A DNA stretch of 64,000 nucleotides from CAVRAW01 sp963716135 (GTDB taxonomy: Bacteria; Planctomycetota; Planctomycetia; Pirellulales; JADZDJ01), in NCBI GenBank assembly GCA_963716135.1, contig OY970289.1:248001-312000 (forward strand), in the 5' to 3' direction. Positions within the stretch are counted from its first letter, which is position 1; each line of letters starts with the position of its first letter. Below, in pieces: positions 50,301 to 59,323 of this stretch. Both the position numbers and the translations under genes were made by a program. The notes under the pieces were generated by a model, which did no database searches, was not told the DNA's origin, and saw nothing but the letters and a program-made list of their open reading frames with translations.

Positions 50301-51865
50301 TTCGGGTACATCGGAAAGCTCCAATTGTGGTTGTAGAACCAGCCGTACTGGTGCGACCACTCTTGCGATTGGAGCGGCGAGTCGGGCGTGTGCGAGGCGA
50401 ACTCGAACGACGTTGCACTGCCCTGCCCTTGATGGCAAATCGTGCAGCCGAATTTTTCCATCGGGTGCGGACTCATCGAACCTACGAACAGGCTCAATTT
50501 CGGATGCGTGGCGTACGGCTCCGGCATGCCGCGCCGTACGGTGAGCAAAAGCGGCTTGCCCCAATCGACGTTGCGCAACAAATAATTCATCGCCTGATCG
50601 AGAAACAGCACCGGGGCATCGTTGATCCGTTGAATGACGTCGCCGGTCATCAATCCTGCTTCCGCGGCGGGTGTTTTGGGAAAGACCGCGTTGACGGTTG
50701 CCGCGTCGTTGCCCAGCGCGCCGTGATCGGTTAGATGAAAACCGTAGACCGACTCGATCGTGGGCTCGGTGGCCGCCGCAGGTTCGCTTTTGGTTTGCTC
50801 ATCTTTGGCCGGTTCTGGCGCTTTTGCCTCGGGCGCGCTGGCCGGCGTCGGCAAGGAAATCGTCATCATCGTCGCATGACGGTAGGCCGGCGCGGTGGCC
50901 GAGCCGGGCTGTGTGCGGTTGATCCCCTGGTGGCAGGTGTTGCAGCGATCGAACCGCGCCACGTCGCGGAAGTTGTAGTTCTGCGTCAGATTCGGCAGCC
51001 AGATTTGATCGATCTTCAAAGGGCTGTTGAATGCGTCCAGAATCGGCAGCTCCAACAGCCGCTTTTTAACGTCGGGCGCTCGTTCCACCAGCGCTTTATG
51101 CAACTGGTCGATCTTGCGCTGGTGTTCCTTCAGATTCTTCTCCGCGACATCCTGCTCGGCGGTGATCTGCCGGAAGATGGATTCCAAATTCTTGCGGCGA
51201 GTTTGCTCGGCCTGCAAAAGCGCAGTGAGCTGATCGACCTCGCTCTTCACTCGATCGACGTCTAACTGGATCGACGCCAGTTGCTCTGGGGTTTGTCCTT
51301 TACCGACCGCCAGGCTGTAATCGGCGGTGGCCTTGTCGAACGCCGCCTTGCGAAACTTGACGTTGTGCGCCAGGTTGTCTTCGCGGAATTTCACCCTGCT
51401 GATGAAATCGTTCATCCGGTTGTACAGATCCATCCGCAGATCGCGCCGCTGCTGCGGATCGGTGAAACCGTCCAGCTTTTTCACGTCCTCCTCGATAAAA
51501 TCGGCCGCCGCCTTGTCGGCCGCCTCATCCTGCGAATCTTCCGCTTCGGTCTTCGTTCGTGCCAACGTCACGAACTTCTGGAATAGCGCCCGTCCTTCGT
51601 CGGTCAGCGCGTCGCCTTGAATGGCCTTCAGCTTTTCCTGCAGGTCGCGCCCGGTCTGCTCGTACGCGGCCGATTGCTGCTCGCCCAACCGGGCGTCCGC
51701 GTTCCACGTTTCAATATCGCGGAACGTGCGCTGATATTCCTTCCAGGAACGGTTGTGGTCGGCGGCCAGCATCCACACCGTCGTGAGCAGCATCGCCACA
51801 CTGGAGACGCCGAACACCACGTGCATCAGCTTGAGATTACGCCAGGTACTTTCCGTTGCAGGCAT
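47121..51865 (-). CDS. Giant octaheme cytochrome c with coiled-coil and PDZ domain (one or two apparent frameshifts)
   Basis: About 1,510 aa when repaired. N-terminal anchor (residues 13-35), long coiled coil (about 40-265), first heme motif CNTCH at 308, an Ala/Pro-rich linker, a PDZ domain (about 375-447; TPAAEAGLMTGDVIQRIND), then CTICH 474, CLKCH 529, CFGCH 565, CLACH 791 and CTGCH 965. After a frame change at 48884-48893 (CG tract) come two more, CTGCH and CVKCH, so eight CXXCH. Met ligands are suggested by TKMPRIF, TVMPNTF, RMPQFNF and RMPKFNM. The last frame stays open to 47121 inside the cupredoxin gene; a further 2-bp indel near 47350 would end it at 47338, which is more plausible. 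Follows the two cytochrome b genes and is taken as the electron-accepting cytochrome c of this bc complex. Confidence 0.85.
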
Positions 51866-51881
51866 TCTTGTTTAACCGCGA

Positions 51882-51909
51882 CGCGCTCTTCCGCGGAGCG
51901 GAGCGCGTT
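51882..51909 (-). other. Intercistronic hairpin before the giant cytochrome gene
   Basis: Arms ACGCGCTC and GAGCGCGT with an inner TCCGCGGA palindrome, spanning the gap from the cytochrome b stop to just ahead of the next start. Could stabilise or process the operon mRNA; not followed by a T-run. Confidence 0.4.
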
Positions 51910-53294
51910 TAAAAATTCAAAAAATATTCCGGGATGGCAATGATGTATTTCAAATTCAGCGTCCAGCGCAGAACCATTTTGATCGGCAGCGTCATCATGA
52001 GCAGGAGCAAGTTAGACATGATCATGTAGCGCACGAAGCCCAGCTTCACGAAAAACTTTCGGAAGAACGTCACGGCCATCAGCGGCGGCAAGATAATGAA
52101 ATACGCCAGCACGGCGATGATGCCGGGCGCCTCGCGCAGAAGAATGTACAGAAACTGCTGGCCGCCGCTGGCCCCAGTCGGCGCAGCGGGCAGCGCCGTG
52201 TTCAGCCCGTTAATCCAGAAATATTGCGACAGGTTGACGTTGTTCAGCACATCCACTTTGTGCGCATCCCAAGCCTCGAACGGACCGAAGATATTCCAAT
52301 TGGGCCCGCGCAAGAAGGTGCCCAGAATGATCAGCGTGACCCACAGTTCCAGAAAGCCGAACTGAAACAAGATGTAGCTGAATTTGCGCTCATTGATCGT
52401 AAAGTAGCCGTTGCCGCGCTTGTTGAAGTCCAGGTACGGAATGGCCATCAGGCCAAAAATCACCAGGCTCGGCAGCACCACGCCGGCGTACCAAGGGTCG
52501 AAGTACACCAGCATTTCCTGCAAACCGAGAAAGTACCACGGCGCTTTCGACGGATTGGGCGTTTTCACGCTGCTGGCCGGCTCTTCAAGCGGCGCCCGCA
52601 AGGCGATCGCCCAGACCAACAGCAGCGCCGTGATCGCGATCATGCAAATCAGCTCGGTATAGACCAAGTCGGGCCACACCAGCACCTTTTCGTCGTCGAG
52701 CTTTTCCAGCGGCACTTCGCCGTGCGCGGTCCGGTCGTCGTTCTGCACCGCCTTATAGGCGCCCAGCCACGTGAAATATCCCAACAGGTAAACCATCGAC
52801 ACGATGGGCACATTGTCGGGCTTGGTCACAATGGCGGCGAAATTCGGATCGGCCATCGCCAGGCCCATCACCAAGAGCGACACGTTCAAAAGCGTCCAAG
52901 CCACGAGCGGCTTGGTGAAAAACCGGCGGAACACGAAGAAGATGATCAGCATCGACGACGTGCCGACGGTGTAGATCGTAGGGCCGGTGATCCAATTCAC
53001 CGCGTTGCGCACCGACTGGGGCAACTGCGGCATCATGGCCGCATTGCCGCTGGCCGCCAGCGGCGAGAGCACCACAAACAAGCCGGCCACAAGAACCCAG
53101 ACCAGCGCGTTGCGAGGATCGTTTTTCTTTTGCCACAGATGGTACGCCATCACGGCGTTCATCAGCGCCAGGACGATGTAATAGCCCCCCAGGAATCCGG
53201 AAATGCTTTCCAGAAACGCCGGCATGTTGGCCGACGCTGAAGCCAACAACGGCGCCACCACAGTATTGATGAAATTGAATCCCATTGAACTCAC
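51909..53294 (-). CDS. Enlarged cytochrome b subunit IV-like protein
   Basis: 461 aa, far longer than b6f subunit IV (about 160). The core (about residues 205-305) has PDLVYTELICMIAIT, PNPSKAPWYFLGLQEMLVYFDP and LPSLVIFGLMAIPYLD; APWY stands where bc1 complexes have PEWY at the Qo site. It is preceded by four extra helices (for example YYIVLALMNAVMAYHLW, SSMLIIFFVFRRFF) and followed by three or more (LYILLREAPGIIAVLAYFII, YMIMSNLLLLMMTLPIKM). No heme histidine pairs are evident, as expected for the C-terminal half of split cytochrome b. Confidence 0.85.
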   Translation of the reverse strand: MSSMGFNFINTVVAPLLASASANMPAFLESISGFLGGYYIVLALMNAVMAYHLWQKKNDPRNALVWVLVAGLFVVLSPLAASGNAAMMPQLPQSVRNAVNWITGPTIYTVGTSSMLIIFFVFRRFFTKPLVAWTLLNVSLLVMGLAMADPNFAAIVTKPDNVPIVSMVYLLGYFTWLGAYKAVQNDDRTAHGEVPLEKLDDEKVLVWPDLVYTELICMIAITALLLVWAIALRAPLEEPASSVKTPNPSKAPWYFLGLQEMLVYFDPWYAGVVLPSLVIFGLMAIPYLDFNKRGNGYFTINERKFSYILFQFGFLELWVTLIILGTFLRGPNWNIFGPFEAWDAHKVDVLNNVNLSQYFWINGLNTALPAAPTGASGGQQFLYILLREAPGIIAVLAYFIILPPLMAVTFFRKFFVKLGFVRYMIMSNLLLLMMTLPIKMVLRWTLNLKYIIAIPEYFLNF

Positions 53295-53301
53295 GGTCTA
53301 T

Positions 53302-53336
53302 TTCCGCCTTCCGATCTCCGCCTTCCGCCTTACAAA
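53302..53336. repeat. Degenerate heptad array (TTCCGCC)
   Basis: Four to five 7-bp units of TTCCGCC type between the cytochrome b stop codon (53330-53332, inside the last unit) and the next start. Confidence 0.6.
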
Positions 53337-54103
53337 GGCCCGCTGATGCCGCCGTCTTTCCGCACGCGCCAAAAATGAATCGCCAGCAAAAACGCCACGA
53401 CCAGAGGAATGGCGATGCAGTGCAATACATAAAACCGGTTTAACGTTTCCTCGCCCACAAAGCGCGCGCCCAATAGCCCAAAGCGCGCATCGCTAGCGTT
53501 GGTGATCATGTCGCGCCCGCCAAACGACAATAGCGCGTGCCCAGGACCTTCGTGTCCCAATATCGGCGTGGCCCGGGCCATGTTCGAACCGACCGTGATA
53601 GCCCAAATCGCCAACTGATCCCACGGCAGTAAATAGCCGGTGAACGACAACAAGAGCGTGAGCAAAAGCAGGATCACACCCACCACCCAATTGAATTCAC
53701 GCGGCGGCTTGTAGCTGCCCGTCAGAAACACGCGATACATGTGTAGCCAGACGGTGATCACCATGGCATGCGCGCCCCAGCGATGCAATTCGCGCAGGAT
53801 TCCCAGGCTCGTCACGTCGCGCAGCGCCAAAATATCGTTGTACGCCCATTCCAACGTCGGGCGGTAATAGAACATCAAGAGCACGCCCGACACGGTTTCC
53901 ACCAGGAACAGAAAGAACGTGACGCCCCCCATGCACCAGGTGTAGCTCAGCGCGATACCCTGCTTCTTGATCGACACCGGATGCAGGTGCAGAAAGAAAT
54001 TGGTGAGCATCACCACGATGCGATTCCGCCGGTCAAGCGGCATCGGGTGACGGAAGATGCTCTTCCAGAGCTGACTTTCGCGAATCGTATCGCCGAGAGA
54101 CAT
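53330..54103 (-). CDS. petB: Cytochrome b6-like subunit with heme-ci cysteine
   Basis: 257 aa from ATG 54103. Four-helix cytochrome b6-type subunit. Heme b ligands His107/His121 (ELHRWGAHAMVITVWLHMYR) and His228/His243; the second pair is 15 residues apart, the b6f rather than bc1 spacing. Cys57 in SYTWCMGGVTFF aligns with the cysteine that binds heme cn/ci in b6f complexes. Other signatures: MFYYRPTLEWAYND, GSYKPPREFNWVVG, and the end RKDGGISGPL. An upstream in-frame extension is repeat-derived and rejected. Confidence 0.92.
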   Translation of the reverse strand: MSLGDTIRESQLWKSIFRHPMPLDRRNRIVVMLTNFFLHLHPVSIKKQGIALSYTWCMGGVTFFLFLVETVSGVLLMFYYRPTLEWAYNDILALRDVTSLGILRELHRWGAHAMVITVWLHMYRVFLTGSYKPPREFNWVVGVILLLLTLLLSFTGYLLPWDQLAIWAITVGSNMARATPILGHEGPGHALLSFGGRDMITNASDARFGLLGARFVGEETLNRFYVLHCIAIPLVVAFLLAIHFWRVRKDGGISGPL

Positions 54104-54107
54104 TCGA

Positions 54108-54207
54108 GTCTGGGGCCTGGTGTCGATGTTTTTGGTGTCTGGGTGTCTGGGTCGAATCCGCATCTTCCGCGTCCTAGGCACCAGACACCAGGCGCCCAGA
54201 CACCCTG
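54108..54207. repeat. Inverted 7/8-bp repeat arrays (GGTGTCTG)
   Basis: GGTGTCT/GGGTGTCT units on the left (54108-54154) face reverse-complement CACCAGA/CACCAGG/CGCCCAGA units on the right (54179-54207), filling the spacer between the Rieske and cytochrome b genes and able to fold back. Confidence 0.6.
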
Positions 54208-54209
54208 CC

Positions 54210-55320
54210 TTACACCGTCACGAAACTATCCGGATCAGTCCATTGCCCCAACTCTTCCTGAAACGTCTTGCTCTTGTCCACTTCCAACTGCCCGTCGTCT
54301 CCGATGTGAATGGCATAGCGCTCCAACGGCCGCGGCGCCGGGCCTTCGAAGTTGATGCCGTCCTTGTAAAAGCCGCTGCCGTGGCAGGGGCATTTGAACT
54401 TCTGCTCCCCTTCCAGCCAATTGGGCGTGCAGCCCAAATGCGTGCAAACGGTTTTCAACGCGTAGATCTCCGGCTTCCCGTTGTACTCGTAGTTGCAAAT
54501 CCACACGCCGTTGGTGGCCACGAACTTGGTTTCCACCGTGCCCGGCGCGAAATTCTCCTTGAACCCGACCTTAAACCGGCTCGGCGGCTCGGTGAGGATG
54601 TTGGGGAACATGAATCGGGCCAGGCCTAAGGTCCACAGCCCGTTGGTCGCGGCCAGCGAAGTCATTCCCACAGCCAAGGCCGAACCAAAAAGCACGCCGA
54701 GAAATCCGCGGCGATCACTTTCAGCCGCAGCGGCCTTCGACGCTTTGGGAATCGCGTAGGCCGGCTTGGCCGGCATCGGCGGCACAACAACTTTCGGCTT
54801 CTCGCGCCGGCGCCTTCGGCGAGAACTTCGCTTCAGCGGCCGCCGCTTCGGCCTTGGTGATCGGCCCGGGTTTCGCGCCGCCGCGCGCCGCGGCCAGAAT
54901 GCTCGCCGTGTCTTTCTCGACAGGCGCGGCTGCCTTTGCCGCGGCCTTAGGTGCCGCAGGTTTCGCAGCAGGCTTCTCCGCTGGCGCCTTGGCCGCTGGT
55001 TTCGCCGCCGTCGGTTTGGCCGCCGGTGCTGATCCAGCTCCGGCGCGTGCCGCCGCCAGAATGTCTTTCACGCTGGGACGCTCGCCAGGCGCTAGTGGCC
55101 TGGCGGGCCTCGCAGGTTTTTCTGCAGCGGGCTTCGCGGTCGGCTTTTCGGCAGCGGGCTGCGATGCGTCCGCTGCCGCCGCTGATTCTGCGACCGGCTC
55201 GGCAGCCGACGGCGCTTCCTCATCCGGCTTCTTGGCCGGCGCCGCGCCGCCTTCCTTGTTGTCCGTTTTGCGCGCCGCCGCAAGAATTTCGGCGACCGAC
55301 ATTTTTTTGTTTTCAGGCAT
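54210..55320 (-). CDS. petC: Rieske iron-sulfur protein with long Ala/Pro-rich extension (one apparent frameshift)
   Basis: About 370 aa; typical Rieske proteins are about 180-200. The C-terminal domain has a membrane anchor (GVLFGSALAVGMTSLAA) and the [2Fe-2S] ligands CTHLGC and CPCHGSG. The N-terminal 190 residues are Ala/Pro/Lys-rich and contain three copies of a short motif: SVAEILAAAR (8-17), SVKDILAAAR (83-92) and DTASILAAAR (137-146). One CG unit is missing at 54801-54808; restoring it gives APAREKPKVVVPPMPAKPAY. First gene of the respiratory operon. The extension would sit on the cytoplasmic side of the anchor. Confidence 0.9.
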
Positions 55321-55739
55321 TACCGTAATTCCTATTCCGCCGGTGATTCAACCGTGGCCGCGATGCCACGCTAAACCAGCCGCGCGAGGAGGGTTACACC
55401 CGAACTTCAAACGTCCAACCCAGCGTGCTGCGGCCACCAATGCTGGCTGGCGGACGGTAGGATTGTGACATTTTTCACGAAGTAACCCATGTTGTAACCG
55501 CAGCACGACTTTTGTCAACTGGGAATCGCCCATTCCCACTAGAGCTATCTCTATTTTATGCAACCGGCCGGTCGTTGTGAAACACCCCTCGTTGGGACGG
55601 ATTTCGGGCGATTTATCGGCATGAATTCGCCGTATCGGCAAGCACATCGAATTGCAGATTGCCGACGCATCCCCAGTCGCGTATTAGAATAGAGCACTCG
55701 CCGACGGTTCGGCCGCCAGCTCGGGGAGGATTTTGTTCC
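55321..55739. other. Divergent intergenic region (respiratory operon / purD)
   Basis: 419 bp with no gene. It must hold promoters for the respiratory operon (minus) and purD (plus). An AT-richer core at about 55445-55570 is visible; TAGAAT at 55685-55690 is a possible -10 for purD, without a convincing -35. Confidence 0.5.
55518..55540. promoter_or_regulatory. Candidate operator palindrome upstream of the respiratory operon
   Basis: TGGGAAT and ATTCCCA arms separated by 5 bp (9-bp arms if one mismatch is allowed), about 200 bp upstream of the Rieske gene. Symmetry fits a dimeric regulator site; none is identified. Confidence 0.35.
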
Positions 55740-57023
55740 ATGAACATTCTGATCGTCGGCAGCGGCGGACGAGAGCATGCACTGGCCTGGAAGATCAAGC
55801 AAAGTCCGCGCGCCGGCCGCGTGTTCGTCGCGCCGGGCAACGCCGGCACCGCCGCCGATGCCGAAAACGTCGATATCTCGCCCAGCGATTTCCCGCGACT
55901 GATTCGCTTCGCCAAAGAAAACGACGTCGCGCTCTCCGTCGTTGGCCCCGAGGATGCCCTGGTGGGCGGCATCGTCGACGCTTTTCAGGCGGAAGGGCTG
56001 CGCATCTTTGGTCCCACCAAGGCGTCGGCGGAATTGGAAGGGAGCAAAGTCTTCTGCAAGAAACTATTGCGCCAGGCCGATGTGCCGACCGCCGAGCATC
56101 AGGTATTCCGCGAAGCTGCCCACGCCGTCACGTTTCTGCGCGATCGTGAAGACATTTCCGTGGTCGTCAAAGCCGACGGCCTGGCCGGCGGCAAAGGCGT
56201 GTTCGTGTGCAACGGCCGCACCGCCGCCATCGAAGCCGTGAAACGCATCGCCGAGGAAAAGCAATTCGAGGCGGCCGGCAAGCAAATTCTGATCGAAGAA
56301 CGCCTCGACGGCCAGGAAATCAGCGTGCTGGCAATTACCGACGGCCGAACCATCGTCACGCTGCCCGCCGTGCAGGATCATAAAACCGCCTTCGACAACG
56401 ACGCCGGCCCCAACACCGGCGGCATGGGCTCGTACAGTCCCACGCCGGTCGTGAGCGACGCCGATTTGCACCGCATCGAAGAACAATTCCTCGTGCCGGT
56501 GATTCACGCCATGAAGCGCAATCGCCGCCCCTTCCGCGGCGTGCTGTACGCCGGGTTGATGATGACCAATCAGGGTCCCAAGGTGCTGGAATTCAACGTG
56601 CGTTTCGGCGATCCGGAATGCCAGACGTTGTTGATGCGACTCGAAAGCGACCTGGTCGAACTCATCGAAGCCACGGTCGACGATCGCCTGGAACACGTCA
56701 CGCCGCCCAAGTGGGATGCGCGCCCCGCCGTGTGCGTGGTGATGGCCAGCGCCGGCTATCCCGGCAAATACGAAACCGGCTTCCCCATCCGCGGCCTGGA
56801 AGAAGCCGACAAGGTGCCCGACGTAAAAGTGTTCCACTCCGGCACCGCCACGGCCGATGGCCGTGTGGTGACCAACGGCGGCCGCGTGCTTTCGATCGCC
56901 GCCCTAGGCAACAGCATCCCCGCGGCCAAGCTTTCCGCCTACACCGCCATCAAGCAAATCCGCTGGGAAGGCGCCTGGTGCCGCAAAGACATCTCCGACA
57001 AAGCGCTGCGGCATTCGGTGTAG
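55740..57023 (+). CDS. purD: Phosphoribosylamine-glycine ligase
   Basis: 427 aa from ATG 55740, with GGGGAGGA about 8 nt upstream. ATP-grasp enzyme of purine synthesis forming GAR. Typical MNILIVGSGGREHALAWKI, VVGPEDALVGGIVDAF, VVVKADGLAGGKGVFVC, DNDAGPNTGGMGSYSPTP and FNVRFGDPECQTLL. Full length and intact. Confidence 0.98.
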   Translation: MNILIVGSGGREHALAWKIKQSPRAGRVFVAPGNAGTAADAENVDISPSDFPRLIRFAKENDVALSVVGPEDALVGGIVDAFQAEGLRIFGPTKASAELEGSKVFCKKLLRQADVPTAEHQVFREAAHAVTFLRDREDISVVVKADGLAGGKGVFVCNGRTAAIEAVKRIAEEKQFEAAGKQILIEERLDGQEISVLAITDGRTIVTLPAVQDHKTAFDNDAGPNTGGMGSYSPTPVVSDADLHRIEEQFLVPVIHAMKRNRRPFRGVLYAGLMMTNQGPKVLEFNVRFGDPECQTLLMRLESDLVELIEATVDDRLEHVTPPKWDARPAVCVVMASAGYPGKYETGFPIRGLEEADKVPDVKVFHSGTATADGRVVTNGGRVLSIAALGNSIPAAKLSAYTAIKQIRWEGAWCRKDISDKALRHSV

Positions 57024-57033
57024 CGTCGGGCGA

Positions 57034-57539
57034 TCAATCATTCAGCCCGAATTCGCGGAGCCAGTGTTCGACTTCGCCGGGGGAAAGTTCCCCTTCGGGT
57101 TTCGGCACGTCGGCGGTTGGGCTGCCCGCGGTTCTTGCGGCGCGGTCGCGCAAAAGTTGCGCAAACCAGATGTCGCTATCCACCGCAGTGGCCCGGCGGC
57201 GCTTCGCGGCGCGCTGGATACGGTGATCGCTGGAGACGACGGTCAAACGCTTGGCGCGCTGTCGGCGGCGATCAGTTCTTCGATCACCGTGTCAGCGTCG
57301 GCATCTTTTGCGGCGAATTTCACCGCGATGCCGCGGTGTTCCATCTGCTTCGCCACGCCCCAAGGGGAATCGGAAGCGTCGAACACGACTGTGGTGCGCG
57401 GCACTTCGTCCGGCGGCAGCGATTCGACCAGCGTGTTCAACAGCGCCTGTCGTGCTCGCTCCAAACTACCCGGCCCCCGGCCACGTCCCAAAATGCCAGC
57501 AGCGTTCAGCAGATTGTAGCCGTCGATCAAAAGCGGCAT
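57034..57539 (-). CDS. YacP-like NYN-domain ribonuclease (one apparent frameshift)
   Basis: About 168 aa when repaired. PIN/NYN fold: LLIDGYNLLNAAG with the catalytic Asp, TTVVFDASDSP, KDADADTVIEELI, and in the second frame LTVVSSDHRIQRAAKRRRA. The break is one extra GC unit at 57253-57260; removal gives AADSAKRLTVVSSDHR, matching the family exactly. YacP (Rae1-type) proteins are ribosome-associated endonucleases in Bacillus; function here inferred. Confidence 0.85.
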
Positions 57540-57799
57540 GGCAGCGTTCTGTTAAAGCCGGACGTAATGGGTAGTCGAGGAATTCTAACAGTCGCGCCAT
57601 TTTCGCAGAACGGCTAACGCCGCTCGAGGTATAGGACGCTAGCAGGCACTTGCGCGACGCTAGCACGCCCCCAGATCGGATTGCTGAGGAAAGCGTTTTT
57701 CCCTACCATCCGCCCGCTTTTCTCCCCGCGGAATTTCTCGCTGCTTTCGCACAACTGTTCGTCACTTGCTCAATCGCAAGCGAAGTGATTCCAAATTGT

Positions 57800-59236
57800 A
57801 TGCGCCTTTGCTATCTCACCATTGCAGTGCTCGTCGCCAGCGCCGGATGCACTTCCCCGCGCGGGTGGAGCAGCAATTGGGACGCGCTGACCTCTCCCCC
57901 GTATTACACGCCTTATTCGGCCGAGGCCACGGCGCCGACGCCCACCGCCACTGCTCAGCCGTCGGCAAGTAGCGCCAAGGCGACCAATCCCACCCGCGAG
58001 CCTTCGGCCACTGAATTGGCCACGGTGATGGCCGACGTGCAGCAGATCGGGGCCCAAGATCCCGCGGCCCAGCAGGCGCTTCTGGACGACATGAAGCGAA
58101 CCGATCCGTCGCTGTGGCCGCAGTTGATTCGCGCATTCCGCTCGTCGATGGCGTATCGTCAACAATCCGCGACACGACTGGCGCAAGCGGCGTCGCAGCC
58201 GCCGGCGGCCAATTCCTCTTTTGCGCCCCCGCCGGCTTCGATGATGCAGCAGGTCGGCTATTCCGACACCCCTGCGTACCCATCGACGGGCGCTCAACCG
58301 ACGGCGACGCTTGTGCGGCCTGTTGCCGCGCCACAATCGACGCCGGAATCCACCGAGGGTTTGCTGGTGCCGCGATCCCCCCCGGCCGATACGGCCCGCT
58401 CGTATCCCGACACCATGCTGCCCGCCGTGCGATTGATTTCGGCCGACAACGCGCGGGCCATTCAAATCACCGACCGAAGCGGCAGCGCGTCGGTCGCCGA
58501 CGGTGCGCCGCCGCCTGGCGCCGAACCGGCCGATTGGCACGAACCCCTGTCGAGCGCGATTCGCACGCTGGAATCGAAATTGACCGCATCGTCCGGCCAG
58601 CCATCGAACAGCGCGGATGAAACGCGGCTACGGCTTTTGTATCTGATCGCGGATCGGCGCGATGAGGCTGCCAGGCCGCTGGCCGGAGCGACGGCCGACT
58701 CGCATGAATTTTGGAATCAGGAGTCCGCCGGATTGGCCACCTTGATCGACGACCAGCGCATTTCCGATGCGCAGCGCCGGTCCGAGGAAGCCGCGCGGCA
58801 TTTGCACGCGGCCGCCAGTGAATTGGAGCAAAATGCGCCCTTGGCTCTGAATCATCTGGCCTTCTGCACCGAGGTGAACAGCTTCGGGGTGTACAAGAAA
58901 TTTCCCAAGTACGCATTCAAACATGGTGAAGAGGTGCTGTTGTACGCCGAAGTCGACAATTTCACGAGCACCACCACTGAGGCCGGCTACCACACTTCGC
59001 TGCACAGCAGCGTTCAGATACTGAATAAGAACGGCGATCGGTTGGCCAGCCAGGATTTCGCCGTGACCGAAGAAAATTGCCGCAACCTGCGGCACGATTT
59101 CTTCGTGCGCTACTTCCTCAACATTCCCAAGAACCTGGCCGCCGGCGACTACACGCTGCAATTGACCGTCGAAGACACGCAGGGCAACAAAACCGCCCAG
59201 GCGAATATCCCATTCAGCGTGATCGGCGCCGATTGA
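57800..59236 (+). CDS. Large lipoprotein of unknown function
   Basis: 478 aa from ATG 57800. Lipobox LVASAGC. A Pro/Ala/Ser/Thr-rich region (about 20-270) includes a conserved-looking helical patch ELATVMADVQQIGAQDPAAQ. The C-terminal 240 residues are folded: LRLLYLIADRRDEAARPL, LNHLAFCTEVNSFGVYKKFP, then a beta-rich domain (EEVLLYAEVDNFTSTTTEAG, GDYTLQLTVEDTQGNKTAQANI). The latter resembles a planctomycete C-terminal Ig-like domain, but I cannot name it. Envelope-located. Confidence 0.7.
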   Translation: MRLCYLTIAVLVASAGCTSPRGWSSNWDALTSPPYYTPYSAEATAPTPTATAQPSASSAKATNPTREPSATELATVMADVQQIGAQDPAAQQALLDDMKRTDPSLWPQLIRAFRSSMAYRQQSATRLAQAASQPPAANSSFAPPPASMMQQVGYSDTPAYPSTGAQPTATLVRPVAAPQSTPESTEGLLVPRSPPADTARSYPDTMLPAVRLISADNARAIQITDRSGSASVADGAPPPGAEPADWHEPLSSAIRTLESKLTASSGQPSNSADETRLRLLYLIADRRDEAARPLAGATADSHEFWNQESAGLATLIDDQRISDAQRRSEEAARHLHAAASELEQNAPLALNHLAFCTEVNSFGVYKKFPKYAFKHGEEVLLYAEVDNFTSTTTEAGYHTSLHSSVQILNKNGDRLASQDFAVTEENCRNLRHDFFVRYFLNIPKNLAAGDYTLQLTVEDTQGNKTAQANIPFSVIGAD

Positions 59237-59237
59237 A

Positions 59238-59323
59238 ATTTAGGATTTAGGATTTCGGATGTAGGATCTGGGAATAAATTGTCCACTGAAATCCTACTTC
59301 ATAAATCATAATTCCTACCCTCT
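59238..59323. repeat. Stop-to-stop inverted heptad arrays
   Basis: Six units of ATTTAGG type (59238-59279) begin 1 bp after the lipoprotein stop codon. AAATCCT-type units (59289-59323), their reverse complement, run up to the stop codon of the convergent gene at 59324. The whole convergent spacer is repeat. Confidence 0.75.
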
